Of a stretch of DNA of 64,000 nucleotides, positions 55,685 to 64,000 are shown piece after piece. Each line of letters opens with the position of its first letter. The stretch's first letter is position 1. The translations under genes and the position numbers were made by a program. Source of the DNA: Laspinema palackyanum D2c. Lineage in GTDB: Bacteria > Cyanobacteriota > Cyanobacteriia > Cyanobacteriales > Laspinemataceae. The notes beneath the pieces were generated by a model that did no database searches, was not told the origin of the DNA, and saw only the letters and a list, made by a program, of their open reading frames with translations. The stretch lies in contig NZ_JAMXFD010000024.1 of assembly GCF_025370875.1 (NCBI RefSeq), forward strand, positions 1-64,000, written 5' to 3'.

Positions 55685-57496
55685 ATGCAGCCAGCTTTCC
55701 TCCACTGCATCAACCCGGATTGTCCAAGTCCCAGCAACCAAAATCGGAGTCATCACTTTTGCGACAGTTGTGGAACCCCTCTGATTTTAAATGGGCGTTA
55801 CCTGCCGTTACAAAAAATAGGGACCGGCGGTTTTGCCGTGACTTTCACCGTTTATGACCGGCAGACGGACCGGGAACGAGTCTTAAAGGTGTTGGTGGAG
55901 CGATCGCCCAAAGCCTTGGAACTGTTTGAACAAGAGGCATCGGTTTTGGCGAGTCTGACTCATCCGGGAATTCCCAAGGTCGATCGCGACGGTTATTTTC
56001 ACATTTCCCTCAAACATCCCCAACCCCACACCCTTCCTTGTCTCGTCATGGAAAAAATCGAGGGGTTCACCTTGGATGAGATGCTGCATCGGGATTATCC
56101 CCAAGGGTTTCCCGAGGAAATGGTGGTGGATTGGTTGATGCAGGCAGCAGATATATTAGAAGAGTTGCATCGGCATTCGATTATTCACAGGGACCTCAAA
56201 CCCACCAATTTAATGGTCCGGATAGCGGCGACTCCGGCAAATACGGGTAGTCCGTTCTCCTTATTTAATAGAAAGATGGGGGGAAGTGCAGGGGGCCAAC
56301 TGGTGGCGATCGATTTTGGGGGGGTAAAACAACTCAGCGGCAAACAAGCGAGTTCCACGCGGTTGTTTTCTCCTGGTTATAGTCCTCCGGAACAGATGAT
56401 GGGGGGTTCCGTGGGACCAGCAGCGGATTTTTATGCATTAGGACGAACGGCTATTTTTCTGCTAACCGGGCGATCGCCCACGGACTTCGATGATGGGATG
56501 TCGGGAGAATGTCGCTGGCATCCTCATGCCAGGGTCAGCCTGAATCTGGCTAATGTCATCGATGAAATGCTGGAATTTCAGGTTGACAAACGATTATCCA
56601 GCGCCACCGAACTACAAGGACGACTGGGACAAGGTTCGTATTTAAAAACCTTAGTCCGCCAACGTAATCTGGGACTGAGTGGACGCTTGGCGGAGTTTGC
56701 GGCGGTGGCATCTGGGAACAGTATCAAATTTGCCTGGGGAGTAGGAACCGTGGTGATTAAGGCGATCGCCACCCTAGGGATTGTCAGCTACAAAACCCTG
56801 GAGGGCATCCTGATCACCACATTGGATGTGATTAGCTGGGTCTTTACCGCCTGCTTCGATACCTTATTAGGCACCATCTTAGGCGGATTGGGGGCCAGTG
56901 TCGGTGCCGGAGTCGGATTTACGGTAGCTTATTGGTTACCCGTGGGTACAAGAGTGAGCAGTCGCCTAAGTGAGTTAATCGCACAATGGTTTCCCAACCT
57001 GGAACTGACCGTTGATCCGGTAGCGATTTTATTTGCGATGGCGGGTTTAGGTACAGCCTTGGGGTTAACCGAAGCGGGAAGTTTTGGACAAAAACGGCGA
57101 TTTCTCGTCGCGGGCTTGATGGGACTATTTGGCTATGGATTGGGATGGTTTGTATTAGCGGTGAGTTCAACCACGGAGACTCTAAACGCTCCTGATTTAG
57201 TCGGATTTACTGCAATTGCGATCGCCTCAGTTGTCCTCGGGTTAGGATTACCCAAACCGCAACTGTTCCATGCAACGATGAGTGCGATCGGGACTGCGAT
57301 CGTAATGGCCGTCTTTCTGTATAGTTCTTATTTTCCCCTAATTTTAGACCTATTTTCCGCCACCTCCGGAATCGGGATGCCGCAATTTTGGGATAGCATC
57401 GCCTTTTTTGCTTTATTAGGGATGACGGGCAGTTTTTCTCTCGGTTGTAGTTACTATTTACTCATGCCCGTTTTGAGACTGTTAGGATTTCGATAA
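55685..57496 (+). CDS. Serine/threonine kinase with zinc ribbon and membrane tail
   Basis: A 603-residue protein. An N-terminal zinc ribbon has C8, C13, C26 and C29 (CINPDC...CDSC). Kinase domain: KIGTGGF glycine loop, Lys68, HRDLKPTN (Asp170) and DFGGVKQ (Asp210), with the activation segment SPGYSPPEQ. About residues 345-600 contain six or more hydrophobic helices without recognised domain. It is probably a membrane-bound sensor kinase of Pkn2/Spk type; ligand unknown. Monocistronic. Confidence 0.9.
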   Translation: MQPAFLHCINPDCPSPSNQNRSHHFCDSCGTPLILNGRYLPLQKIGTGGFAVTFTVYDRQTDRERVLKVLVERSPKALELFEQEASVLASLTHPGIPKVDRDGYFHISLKHPQPHTLPCLVMEKIEGFTLDEMLHRDYPQGFPEEMVVDWLMQAADILEELHRHSIIHRDLKPTNLMVRIAATPANTGSPFSLFNRKMGGSAGGQLVAIDFGGVKQLSGKQASSTRLFSPGYSPPEQMMGGSVGPAADFYALGRTAIFLLTGRSPTDFDDGMSGECRWHPHARVSLNLANVIDEMLEFQVDKRLSSATELQGRLGQGSYLKTLVRQRNLGLSGRLAEFAAVASGNSIKFAWGVGTVVIKAIATLGIVSYKTLEGILITTLDVISWVFTACFDTLLGTILGGLGASVGAGVGFTVAYWLPVGTRVSSRLSELIAQWFPNLELTVDPVAILFAMAGLGTALGLTEAGSFGQKRRFLVAGLMGLFGYGLGWFVLAVSSTTETLNAPDLVGFTAIAIASVVLGLGLPKPQLFHATMSAIGTAIVMAVFLYSSYFPLILDLFSATSGIGMPQFWDSIAFFALLGMTGSFSLGCSYYLLMPVLRLLGFR

Positions 57497-57708
57497 AACG
57501 GTAGTCATAAATATGTAATGATGATGCTGGACTACTGATAGAAATCTACTTGGTTTATAAAAAATAAAAGCCAAAATTATTGCAATTTAATAAGCTAGGC
57601 TTATAAAAAATATTTGAATTTCAAATATTTCTCGGGAATGAAAAATGTTAAATTAGGGCCCTAAATTTTAGAGGAATTAACATAATGAAAAAATCGATAA
57701 AGAATACC

Positions 57709-58238
57709 TTTGGCGGGTATATGTAGAGTTTTTGAAGTGTCAGCAACTTGGCTTCAGAAATACGTCAATGCCAAGTATGCCAAGGTTTCCAGGGAACTTG
57801 AAATATCAGCTAAACCCCCAGGAAATCCCAGTAATGTGACGAACTTTGGTCGTATGTTCAAAACAAAGAAAACCAACAGTGGGTGTGGCTCGCTATAGAT
57901 TTAAAAACCAAAGAAATTGTCGGATTTTATGTAGGAGATAGAAGTCAAAAATCAGCCCAAAAATTATGGGAATCTTGACCTCCTGTTTATCGGCAATGTG
58001 CAGTATGCTATACAGATTTTTGGCAAGCATATGAATGTGCTTTTCCAACAAACCGACATAAGCCGGTCAGCAAAAATAGCGGAAAAACCAGTCATATTGA
58101 ACGGTTCACTAATACCTTAAGGCAACGAGTTTCTGGACTGGGCGCGAAAAACTTTATCGTTTTCTAAAAAATTTAGATAATCATGGTGGGACCTTATTGT
58201 ATTTTATTCATGATTATAATGAATCATTACATATTTAG
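57709..58238 (+). pseudogene. IS1-family transposase remnant
   Basis: Pieces match an IS1-family transposase: GICRVFEVSATWLQKYV, then in other frames WVWLAIDLKTKEIVGFYVGD, RSQKSAQKLWES, a TGA stop, PPVYRQCAVCYTDFWQAYEC, KTSHIERFTNTLRQRVS and finally FIHDYNESL. At least three frameshifts and one stop make it dead. I saw no clear terminal inverted repeats. The AT-rich surroundings (57500-57700) hold no gene. Confidence 0.85.
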
Positions 58239-58641
58239 GACTACGTTTTTTGCTTTTGCTTTTATTTTTAGCGTACCTGATACCTATTATCTTGAATTTC
58301 CGTGATGCTATGTTCTTTGATTTCTGCTGTTCAATGTCTCTATGTGCGGTTTCCCACGTTATGGCTCGGACCATCAAGTAATATTCGCGTTCATCAGTGT
58401 ATATAGATTTTGATGGATACTGAGGTTGTATCTTTCTCTTATACAGACCACCTAGGACGAATCTGAAATGTAGTAACTCAGCTGAGTACATTTCATAGGG
58501 TTGGCAATCGACAATATCTATCCAATGCCCTTTTGCTTGAGCGAGATGCTTTTTTACAAAGAGAACTGCACGGGACTCTTCGCTCTTAGCGTATTCAAGG
58601 TATTTTTTAAGTAGGTATTTTTTAAGTAGCTCGTCGTCCAT
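58204..58641 (-). CDS. AT-rich hypothetical protein with duplicated start region
   Basis: A 145-residue protein (MDDELLKKYLLKKYLEYAKS...) with FVKKHLAQAKGHWIDIVDCQ and a basic end (KNKSKSKKRSPKYVMIHYNH). Its C-terminus overlaps the dead IS1 transposase on the other strand by 35 bases, so it may be cut short by that element. Two small duplications lie at its 5' end. Function unknown. Confidence 0.5.
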   Translation of the reverse strand: MDDELLKKYLLKKYLEYAKSEESRAVLFVKKHLAQAKGHWIDIVDCQPYEMYSAELLHFRFVLGGLYKRKIQPQYPSKSIYTDEREYYLMVRAITWETAHRDIEQQKSKNIASRKFKIIGIRYAKNKSKSKKRSPKYVMIHYNHE

Positions 58642-58664
58642 AAGTCAAGTCGTCCATAAGTCAA
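58599..58664. repeat. Two small tandem duplications at the 5' end of the 58.2-58.6 kb gene
   Basis: GGTATTTTTTAAGTA is present twice in tandem (58599-58613, 58614-58628; in frame). The 16-bp GTCGTCCATAAGTCAA is present twice (58633-58648, 58649-58664) and duplicates the start codon out of frame. Signs of replication slippage. Confidence 0.8.
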
Positions 58665-58869
58665 GATGTTCTGGAATCTGTACTGGGTGCCTAAGAATGA
58701 AGTTGAACCGCATTCGCTAACGCTTGCCGTTAACTTGTGTCGTCTTTTATGTTGGTTCCAACGGCGTCTTATTTCGCCGCTTCCAGATTTTATCATAATA
58801 ATCCCAGAAATGTTGAATGTCAATATAAAACTTTACATTGTAAGTTGGACTAAGCCTGTAAAGGCTAAA

Positions 58870-59109
58870 TTACTCAACACGAGTATATTTATCTTCAGCA
58901 GTTTCGAGGATTTTAATCAAACCAGAGATCGCCGTTTGATTGCCTTGCCCAATTTCTCGTAAAGTATAGACAGCCAGCCTACGGGGATATTCATGGCATT
59001 GGGGATGTTCAAGCATTTGGTAAAGTTCTTGAACAGCGCGTTTGCGATCGGTTTGGAAAATAGTTTTGATAAACCTTTGACAACCGGTTTCCCTCTTAAG
59101 AGCGTCAAT
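58870..59109 (-). pseudogene. HEAT-repeat protein remnant
   Basis: The minus strand reads, from an ATT at 59109, IDALKRETGCQRFIKTIFQT, RKRAVQELYQMLEHPQCHEY, PRRLAVYTLREIGQGNQTAI, SGLIKILETAED, then stop at 58870. The LREIGQGNQTAI..L...L type repeat is that of HEAT/PBS lyase-like repeats seen in cyanobacterial NACHT proteins. No standard start is seen, so it is likely a C-terminal remnant. The region 58665-58869 shows no gene. Confidence 0.55.
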
Positions 59110-59275
59110 TTAATAACAACAAATCATGCTTTCTTGTAATAGCTTAAGCCTCGAATCCCCTACCAATACCCCTGGACGCGGAGCCTTTTTACAAACCCAT
59201 CCAATAGAGAGTGAACTTTTCATCGATGCAACCGCAGGCTCGGACTGTTATCATCCCTCCTCAAGTTGACCCTAA

Positions 59276-60865
59276 TTAATGAGAAAATCCTACAAAATAT
59301 TTATCCAAGTTAAACAACTTATTTAATTCATGTTGAGCTTTTTGGTAAATTTTCATTTCTCCGGTTTCAATATGAGCAAATCCTTCACTTCCAGGGCGTA
59401 AACTCTGGTCATGATTATCAATTAAAATGGTCAAAGTCAACATGGGATTAGTCCCCGATTGATCCGATGCAATCTTCGGTAAAATTTCTTGAACCTTGGC
59501 CCGATAACTGGGACTATAAGGGTCACGAACTTTGAAAATTACAGTTTGATTAGGCTTCACCAAATTCCCATCTTCCTGGGAGACTTCTACCGTTGCCGTA
59601 AGCTGGGATAAATTAACAATTTCCATCAGTTGTTGACCCATTTGTACCGGAGCTTGATCCACTAAATCTAAATCAGGCGTTACCACAGTTCCTGTGATTT
59701 TAGATTTTAGAATCAAATCCTGCTGGCGATCGCGCAATCGGGCGAGTTCCGCTTCTGCCTTAGCCACCCGTTCCGATTCATTCGTAATTTGAATGACTGC
59801 CGCTTCCACTTGGGTTTCCACCCCACGTTGTAATGCCAATTGTTGCTCTAACTCATTCGCACGCTCATCTCGCAACTCTTCAACTTGATTTTTAACCGCT
59901 TGAATTTGTTCATATTTAGCCGCGATTAGTCCCCGTTTTTGTTCAATGAAATTTTCTCGTTGACGGATTTCGCTTTCATATTGGCGGATTTGCTGGCGCT
60001 TCACCTCCATTTGACTCATTTGTTGATTAATCTGACTTTTCAGGAGATTTTCTTCCTGCTGAGATTTCTCAAACTCCTTGCGAGCTAACGCCCCTTCCCT
60101 GAGAATATCTTGATATCGGGCAATCTCTGATTGTACAATCTCTAAATTTTCCTGATAATGTGTCGAATCTACTTCTAATCCCGCAATTTCATGCTGAATT
60201 CCAGTAATCTGATTTTCAATGCCAATTTGATTATTTTTAGCCCCGGATATTTCACTTTCAATACTGTTAATTTCTTCCTCTAACTGCCGAATTTGCGGGG
60301 AATAGTTTCCTGAGATAATGGCTTCAAACTCGGCTTGTTCTTTTTCGGCACGATTCCGGGCTATATCCACATCCTGTTTAACCTTCAGGAGTTCCATCTC
60401 GCCCTTCTTGGCCTGACTTTTTGCATCATCAAGCGCTGAATTTGCCTGTTGTAAAATCTGTTCAGCGTCAGCAATTTGCTTGTCTATCTCTGCACTATCA
60501 ATTTCCGCAACAACATCCCCTTCGGTAACCCGCCCATTACTTTTAACTTTCAGATTAACTGTACCCGCGACAGAAGTGGTCACATGGTGACGTTCATAAC
60601 TGCGAGAGGTAATGGTTCCTGCTCCCGTGACATGATTAGAGATGGGAATTCGGGCGATCGCCACCCCACCCACCACTAAAAACACCAGCATTAATGCCTT
60701 CCCATAAAACGGAGAAGCAGCCGGTGGTTTTGCCGGTGGAACCGCTTCCGGAGTCGGCGAAACTGGCGCAGTCGGTGGGATAGGCGGTTGAACCAGCGAT
60801 TTCGGTGGCACCACTTTTAACGGAGACTTTTGGGGTGGATTCGGATTAGAACTCATAACAGTCAA
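59276..60865 (-). CDS. HlyD-family periplasmic adaptor (membrane fusion protein)
   Basis: A 529-residue protein. A Pro-rich cytoplasmic N-terminus (1-50) is followed by a membrane helix near 54-74 (LMLVFLVVGGVAIARI), a biotinyl/lipoyl-like half motif (GTVNLKVKSNGRVTEGDVVA), a very long coiled coil (about 130-390) and the second lipoyl half with beta barrel (KSKITGTVVTPDLDLVDQAP). It spans the periplasm between an inner-membrane exporter and an outer-membrane channel. It starts 25 bases after the PqqD-like/M50 gene, so the two are co-transcribed; no ABC transporter is adjacent. Confidence 0.9.
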   Translation of the reverse strand: MTVMSSNPNPPQKSPLKVVPPKSLVQPPIPPTAPVSPTPEAVPPAKPPAASPFYGKALMLVFLVVGGVAIARIPISNHVTGAGTITSRSYERHHVTTSVAGTVNLKVKSNGRVTEGDVVAEIDSAEIDKQIADAEQILQQANSALDDAKSQAKKGEMELLKVKQDVDIARNRAEKEQAEFEAIISGNYSPQIRQLEEEINSIESEISGAKNNQIGIENQITGIQHEIAGLEVDSTHYQENLEIVQSEIARYQDILREGALARKEFEKSQQEENLLKSQINQQMSQMEVKRQQIRQYESEIRQRENFIEQKRGLIAAKYEQIQAVKNQVEELRDERANELEQQLALQRGVETQVEAAVIQITNESERVAKAEAELARLRDRQQDLILKSKITGTVVTPDLDLVDQAPVQMGQQLMEIVNLSQLTATVEVSQEDGNLVKPNQTVIFKVRDPYSPSYRAKVQEILPKIASDQSGTNPMLTLTILIDNHDQSLRPGSEGFAHIETGEMKIYQKAQHELNKLFNLDKYFVGFSH

Positions 60866-60889
60866 TGCCCTGAGTACAAAGTTAACAAA

Positions 60890-62626
60890 TCACGGTTTAT
60901 TGCTGGGAAAGAAAAAGTAAATTAACCAAGCTATTAAAAGTAAAAAAGCCGTCATTGGAATATTCGTTAAACTCCAATCGGCAATTCTGGCCAATAAAAA
61001 CCCAAAGACGAAATAAATATAAGCTAAACTTAAAGGCGCATAAATGGCTAAAATTAAAATATCCCCAGACCTTTCTCGTAACGGTTTCCCGCGCAACAAA
61101 TTTCCATATAAGCCAAACGATCGCGTCCTGAGATTATTAATCCCCGTCAATGCCACCGCTAGATAATAGCCGTCAAACTTAGCCATCGGATTGAGATTAA
61201 TCGCCACCGTGACTAAAGCCGCCACCATCAGTAAATAACTCGCCGTATGTAGCCAACTACCGGCATGAGTCCAATTCCAAAACCACAAAGCACCGGCCCA
61301 AATTGCAAATTGCACCAACAAACCAGCCCCCACAACCAACACCCGCTTAAACCGAGATAAACAGTAAGAATCCGTCGTATTCGTATAAGCCGCAGGCATA
61401 AACATCATCAGCAGCAATCCCATATTCGGAACCACACCGCCAAAGTTTTTTAACGTAAAAGCATGACCCAATTCATGAAAAGCCACCACCAGCATTGACA
61501 GCAGAGCAAAGGGAATAATTAAAGCGGGACCATTCGCTTCCATGAGTTGCTGTCCCGTATAAAAAATGATTTCCCGCTGACGAATTCCCAAGACAGCAGA
61601 AGCACCTAAACAGAGGAATAAAAGCACCGCAAATGGCTTCGTCCAAATCCAGCGGATGCCTTCAATATGGCGAGTCAGCCAAGGGTCAGGATTGAATAAA
61701 GGAATCCGAAAATAAAGCAACTGCATCGGGTTAAATTTGCCCCGAGGAGGAGTGGGAACCGTCGTCCCTTCCAACATGGCGGATGTCGTCAACAGTCGCA
61801 GGAGATGTTTGAGTTCTTGTGGGGTAATACAGAATTCCTCAATAATTGAGGAGGGCGATCGCCTCCCCAATTGGTCGATAATTACCTTATCCGAATCACT
61901 CAATTGTAAAAAAGTAAAATCCTCCGGATTGCGAAGAATCCAATACCCATCGGGATGGTTAATCCAGTGAACACAGGATTTAAGGGTTGGAGAATTTGAA
62001 GGGCGCTCAACCGCAGATTTTTCGGCATCAGATGGCTCTGCATCATCCCGGGCTAAAATCTGTAACTCAATCAACTTTTGGAGCAAATCCGGGATAAAAT
62101 CAGCAGAAATTTCCCCAGGGAACTGCTGCTCACAGCGAGTTTGAATCTCAAAAACCGTATATTTTCCCGTAAAATAATTTAAAGCATAGCCTTCAACTCT
62201 CGAAAAAATTACCCGCAGATTGCCTTCAATCGCTTTGAGCAAAACTTGGTCAGAATCAGGGAGAGGAGCCAGAGTCCAGAAAGGAGTTAAATCTGGACAA
62301 ATCCAATCCATAGCAGTCTCATCCTCAGCCGCTAAAATACCCAATTCAATCAGTTTTTGGAGGAGTTCCCAGACAAAAGAGGGAGACAGGGAGTCACCAA
62401 ATTGCTGCTGACAACGCCGCTGGATTTGGGCGATCGCCAACTTCCCCGTGAAATGCTGTAAAACAAATCCTTCCATCGGGGAAAACGTAAATTGACCATT
62501 CCCTTGGCGCGACTTGAGCACCACCCTATCCGAATCTCGGACCTTAGCGAGTTGCCAGTAAGTGCCGAGATTCGGACAAATCCAGGGATCATAGTGGTTT
62601 TGAGGGTTAAGGGGTTGGGGGTTCAT
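60890..62626 (-). CDS. Three PqqD-like domains fused to an M50-type membrane metalloprotease
   Basis: A 578-residue protein. N-terminal modules near 12-98, 106-192 and 217-285 share the pattern W(I/V)CPDL..., SD.V.LK, F...EG..L..FTGK, typical of PqqD-like peptide-binding domains. The C-terminal half has about six membrane helices with zinc motif HELGH (384-388) and the second M50 motif NPMAKFDG (Asp485). M50 (site-2 type) proteases cut within the membrane. Together with the HlyD partner this suggests leader removal and export of a peptide, perhaps a RiPP. The 5' part is duplicated at the window end. Confidence 0.88.
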   Translation of the reverse strand: MNPQPLNPQNHYDPWICPNLGTYWQLAKVRDSDRVVLKSRQGNGQFTFSPMEGFVLQHFTGKLAIAQIQRRCQQQFGDSLSPSFVWELLQKLIELGILAAEDETAMDWICPDLTPFWTLAPLPDSDQVLLKAIEGNLRVIFSRVEGYALNYFTGKYTVFEIQTRCEQQFPGEISADFIPDLLQKLIELQILARDDAEPSDAEKSAVERPSNSPTLKSCVHWINHPDGYWILRNPEDFTFLQLSDSDKVIIDQLGRRSPSSIIEEFCITPQELKHLLRLLTTSAMLEGTTVPTPPRGKFNPMQLLYFRIPLFNPDPWLTRHIEGIRWIWTKPFAVLLFLCLGASAVLGIRQREIIFYTGQQLMEANGPALIIPFALLSMLVVAFHELGHAFTLKNFGGVVPNMGLLLMMFMPAAYTNTTDSYCLSRFKRVLVVGAGLLVQFAIWAGALWFWNWTHAGSWLHTASYLLMVAALVTVAINLNPMAKFDGYYLAVALTGINNLRTRSFGLYGNLLRGKPLRERSGDILILAIYAPLSLAYIYFVFGFLLARIADWSLTNIPMTAFLLLIAWLIYFFFPSNKP

Positions 62627-62901
62627 GGCGATCGCATCAGGGGTGAGAGGGTCTAGGGGTTCATCCAGTAGCTTACGGTTCTATTTCTTTATTAGGAGTA
62701 ACCCCCGGGAATTATGCAGCCTGAACAATTTTGTTGCAAAACTTTACAAACACTGGGGGCGATCGGTCAAGTTTTGGGGTCATCGTAAAGAGCGATCGCC
62801 CCTGCCAGCCTAGAAACCGGGTTAAAAGCCAAATTGTCTGCTGAGATACAAAGGCTTTACCCAAAAGATGCCTTACTAATTCTTACAAATTTGTGGGATG
62901 A

Positions 62902-63651
62902 TTACCTTACCCATTTATGATTTTTACTCCGTCGCATCCCAGTGGCCGCCAGTCCGATTAAAATAACAGCCACCGCTGATGTTGGTTCAGGAACCGATAC
63001 ATCATTATTGCCATCTTTTACCACCCGTGCTACTAGGAAGGCAGAAGAAGCTTTATGCTCCTCAGTAATAAAGGAAGAAACGGGAGAAAGTCCATCAAGA
63101 GTGTGGCTAAACCCTAACAATTCCAAGCTATAGTTAAAGCCATCTTTCTGGAAAGTCGTGGTGCTAAAAGGACTGGAGAAGTCAATTTTATCATCACAGG
63201 GGGTGTTGCTAACTTGAAAAACGGGACAGGTTCCCGCAGTATTTGAAGTTTCATTAATCAAGAAACTGTAGTTAAATGCATGAAAGACTCCATCAATTGC
63301 CATTGAGAGGTCTAAATCAGCTCCTGATGCTGCCGTTCCTGCCCACACAGGGAAGTTCAAATGAGTTAATTCGCCAAGGACAAAGTTGCTCCCACTAGAA
63401 ACAGAAACTAACGAAGAAGAACTGGTGAAATTGAAACCACTTTGACCCGAAATGGTAGCCGGGCTCCCCCAACGAACTTGATTAGTACCAGTGCCATTGA
63501 ATACAGAAGTTCCTTGGACGTTATCCCAAGTGCCTGTAATGTTGCTGAGGGTGAAGGAAACAGCATGAGCAGGAAGGGGCGAAATCAGGGCAATTCCTGC
63601 CGTTGCACCGATGATTCCTAGGGATTTTACGAAATAAGCAGATGCCGACAT
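62902..63651 (-). CDS. PEP-CTERM protein, choice-of-anchor K-like
   Basis: A 249-residue protein. Signal peptide MSASAYFVKSLGIIGATAGI... ends near PAHAVS. The beta-rich middle contains FVLGELTHLNFPV, as in choice-of-anchor K proteins, and two cysteines. The C-terminal sorting signal is VPEPTSAVAVILIGLAATGM followed by RRSK. Exosortase would remove the tail; none is in this window. Probable extracellular or surface protein. Distance to the M50 gene (275 bp) suggests separate transcription. Confidence 0.9.
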   Translation of the reverse strand: MSASAYFVKSLGIIGATAGIALISPLPAHAVSFTLSNITGTWDNVQGTSVFNGTGTNQVRWGSPATISGQSGFNFTSSSSLVSVSSGSNFVLGELTHLNFPVWAGTAASGADLDLSMAIDGVFHAFNYSFLINETSNTAGTCPVFQVSNTPCDDKIDFSSPFSTTTFQKDGFNYSLELLGFSHTLDGLSPVSSFITEEHKASSAFLVARVVKDGNNDVSVPEPTSAVAVILIGLAATGMRRSKNHKWVR

Positions 63652-63716
63652 TGTGATGCTCCTGTATGTTTAAGGAAAAAGAAAAGGTTTTGCGATCGGC
63701 TTTGGGGGATGGGTGC

Positions 63717-63780
63717 AGAAACCGGGTTTTTACATGGATTTAGGCGAGTCAGCCAAGGTTATGTAAAAAACCCGGTTTCT
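63717..63780. repeat. AGAAACCGGG-type inverted repeat at the breakpoint of a duplication
   Basis: AGAAACCGGGTTTT (63717-63730) and AAAACCCGGTTTCT (63767-63780) with an inner TGGATTTAGG. A lone half copy lies at 62812-62823. It overlaps the reading frame end of the duplicated M50 fragment. Confidence 0.8.
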
Positions 63781-63794
63781 TTGAGGGGGGGGAA

Positions 63795-64000
63795 GGGGCG
63801 ATCGCCAACTTCCCAGTGAAATGCTGTAAAACAAATCCTTCCATCGGGGAAAACGTAAATTGACCATTCCCTTGACGTAACTTTAGCACCACCCTATCCG
63901 AACCTCGGACCTTAGCGAGTTGCCAGGAAATGCCGAGATTCGGCCAAATCCAATAGTCATAGTGGTTTTGAGGGTTGAGGGGTTGAGGGTTCATGGCGAT
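63795..64000 (-). pseudogene. Duplicated N-terminal fragment of the PqqD-like/M50 gene
   Basis: From ATG 63994 the frame encodes about 66 residues nearly identical to residues 1-66 of the M50 protein (PNLG..WQLAKVR.SDRVVLK, GQFTFSPMEGFVLQHFTGKL) and then runs into repeat DNA, stopping at 63749. The DNA match includes the bases upstream of the start up to the window end. A partial gene duplication; the product has only one PqqD-like module and no protease. Confidence 0.85.

Noticed and set aside
58554-58962. Two overlapping frames of ~90 codons on opposite strands
   Set aside because: Neither has a ribosome site or protein-like composition; both are in AT-rich decayed DNA.

Overview
The window is chromosomal DNA from a filamentous, Oscillatoria/Laspinema-type cyanobacterium; the genus is inference. 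The evidence is the form IB rbcL-rbcX-rbcS operon, a bilin-producing heme oxygenase, a Tab2-type photosystem translation factor, an FtsH of cyanobacterial type, glycolate dehydrogenase, very abundant HIP1 octamers (GCGATCGC), heptamer STRR repeats and a PEP-CTERM protein. No rRNA, tRNA or CRISPR array was recognised.

Layout. 1-7.2 kb: a giant TPR-CHAT protease-like protein followed by two same-strand companions, one frameshifted in a T7 run. 7.3-20 kb: mostly housekeeping (M23 peptidase behind a structured leader, FtsH, a His-tailed ferrochelatase-like protein, an aldo/keto reductase-SGNH-lipoprotein operon, rpiA, a glycosyltransferase, heme oxygenase). 20.2-22.5 kb: a small accessory island (toxin/immunity-like pair, frameshifted PD-(D/E)XK protein, MazF-type toxin-antitoxin). 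22.7-36 kb: trpC, an aminotransferase, mtnP, an HD hydrolase, an orphan DEDDy exonuclease, glcD, miaA and gyrB, interrupted by palindromic repeat elements.

36-41.6 kb is the most accessory-looking part. It holds a CbiG that seems internally deleted, two broken chimeric DUF2887/Rpn-type copies beside one intact copy, a Uma2 nuclease, a tightly coupled three-gene operon of unknown function, and a divergent gene whose N-terminal HTH resembles those of cyanobacterial conflict (vWA-MoxR-associated/NACHT) proteins. 42-57.5 kb returns to the core: Tab2, glucan phosphorylase, an AvtA-like aminotransferase, a Tat-exported glycine-zipper protein, a desaturase, the RuBisCO operon and a membrane Ser/Thr kinase. 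57.7-64 kb holds a dead IS1 transposase, a HEAT-repeat remnant, a PqqD-like/M50 protease plus HlyD adaptor pair, a PEP-CTERM protein, and a duplicated 5' fragment of the M50 gene at the window edge.

Two repeat families recur. One is a MITE/REPIN-like element whose 50-bp inverted ends each consist of two palindromes (16.2, 23.7, 25.6 and 43.4 kb). The other is a short AGAAACCGGG...CCCGGTTTCT inverted repeat (7.2, 47.9 and 63.7 kb). No single proven new system stands out. The best candidates are the TPR-CHAT cassette, the 37.9-39.9 kb cassette and the PqqD/M50-HlyD export pair. All functions are read from sequence motifs and remembered family features; no searches were run.
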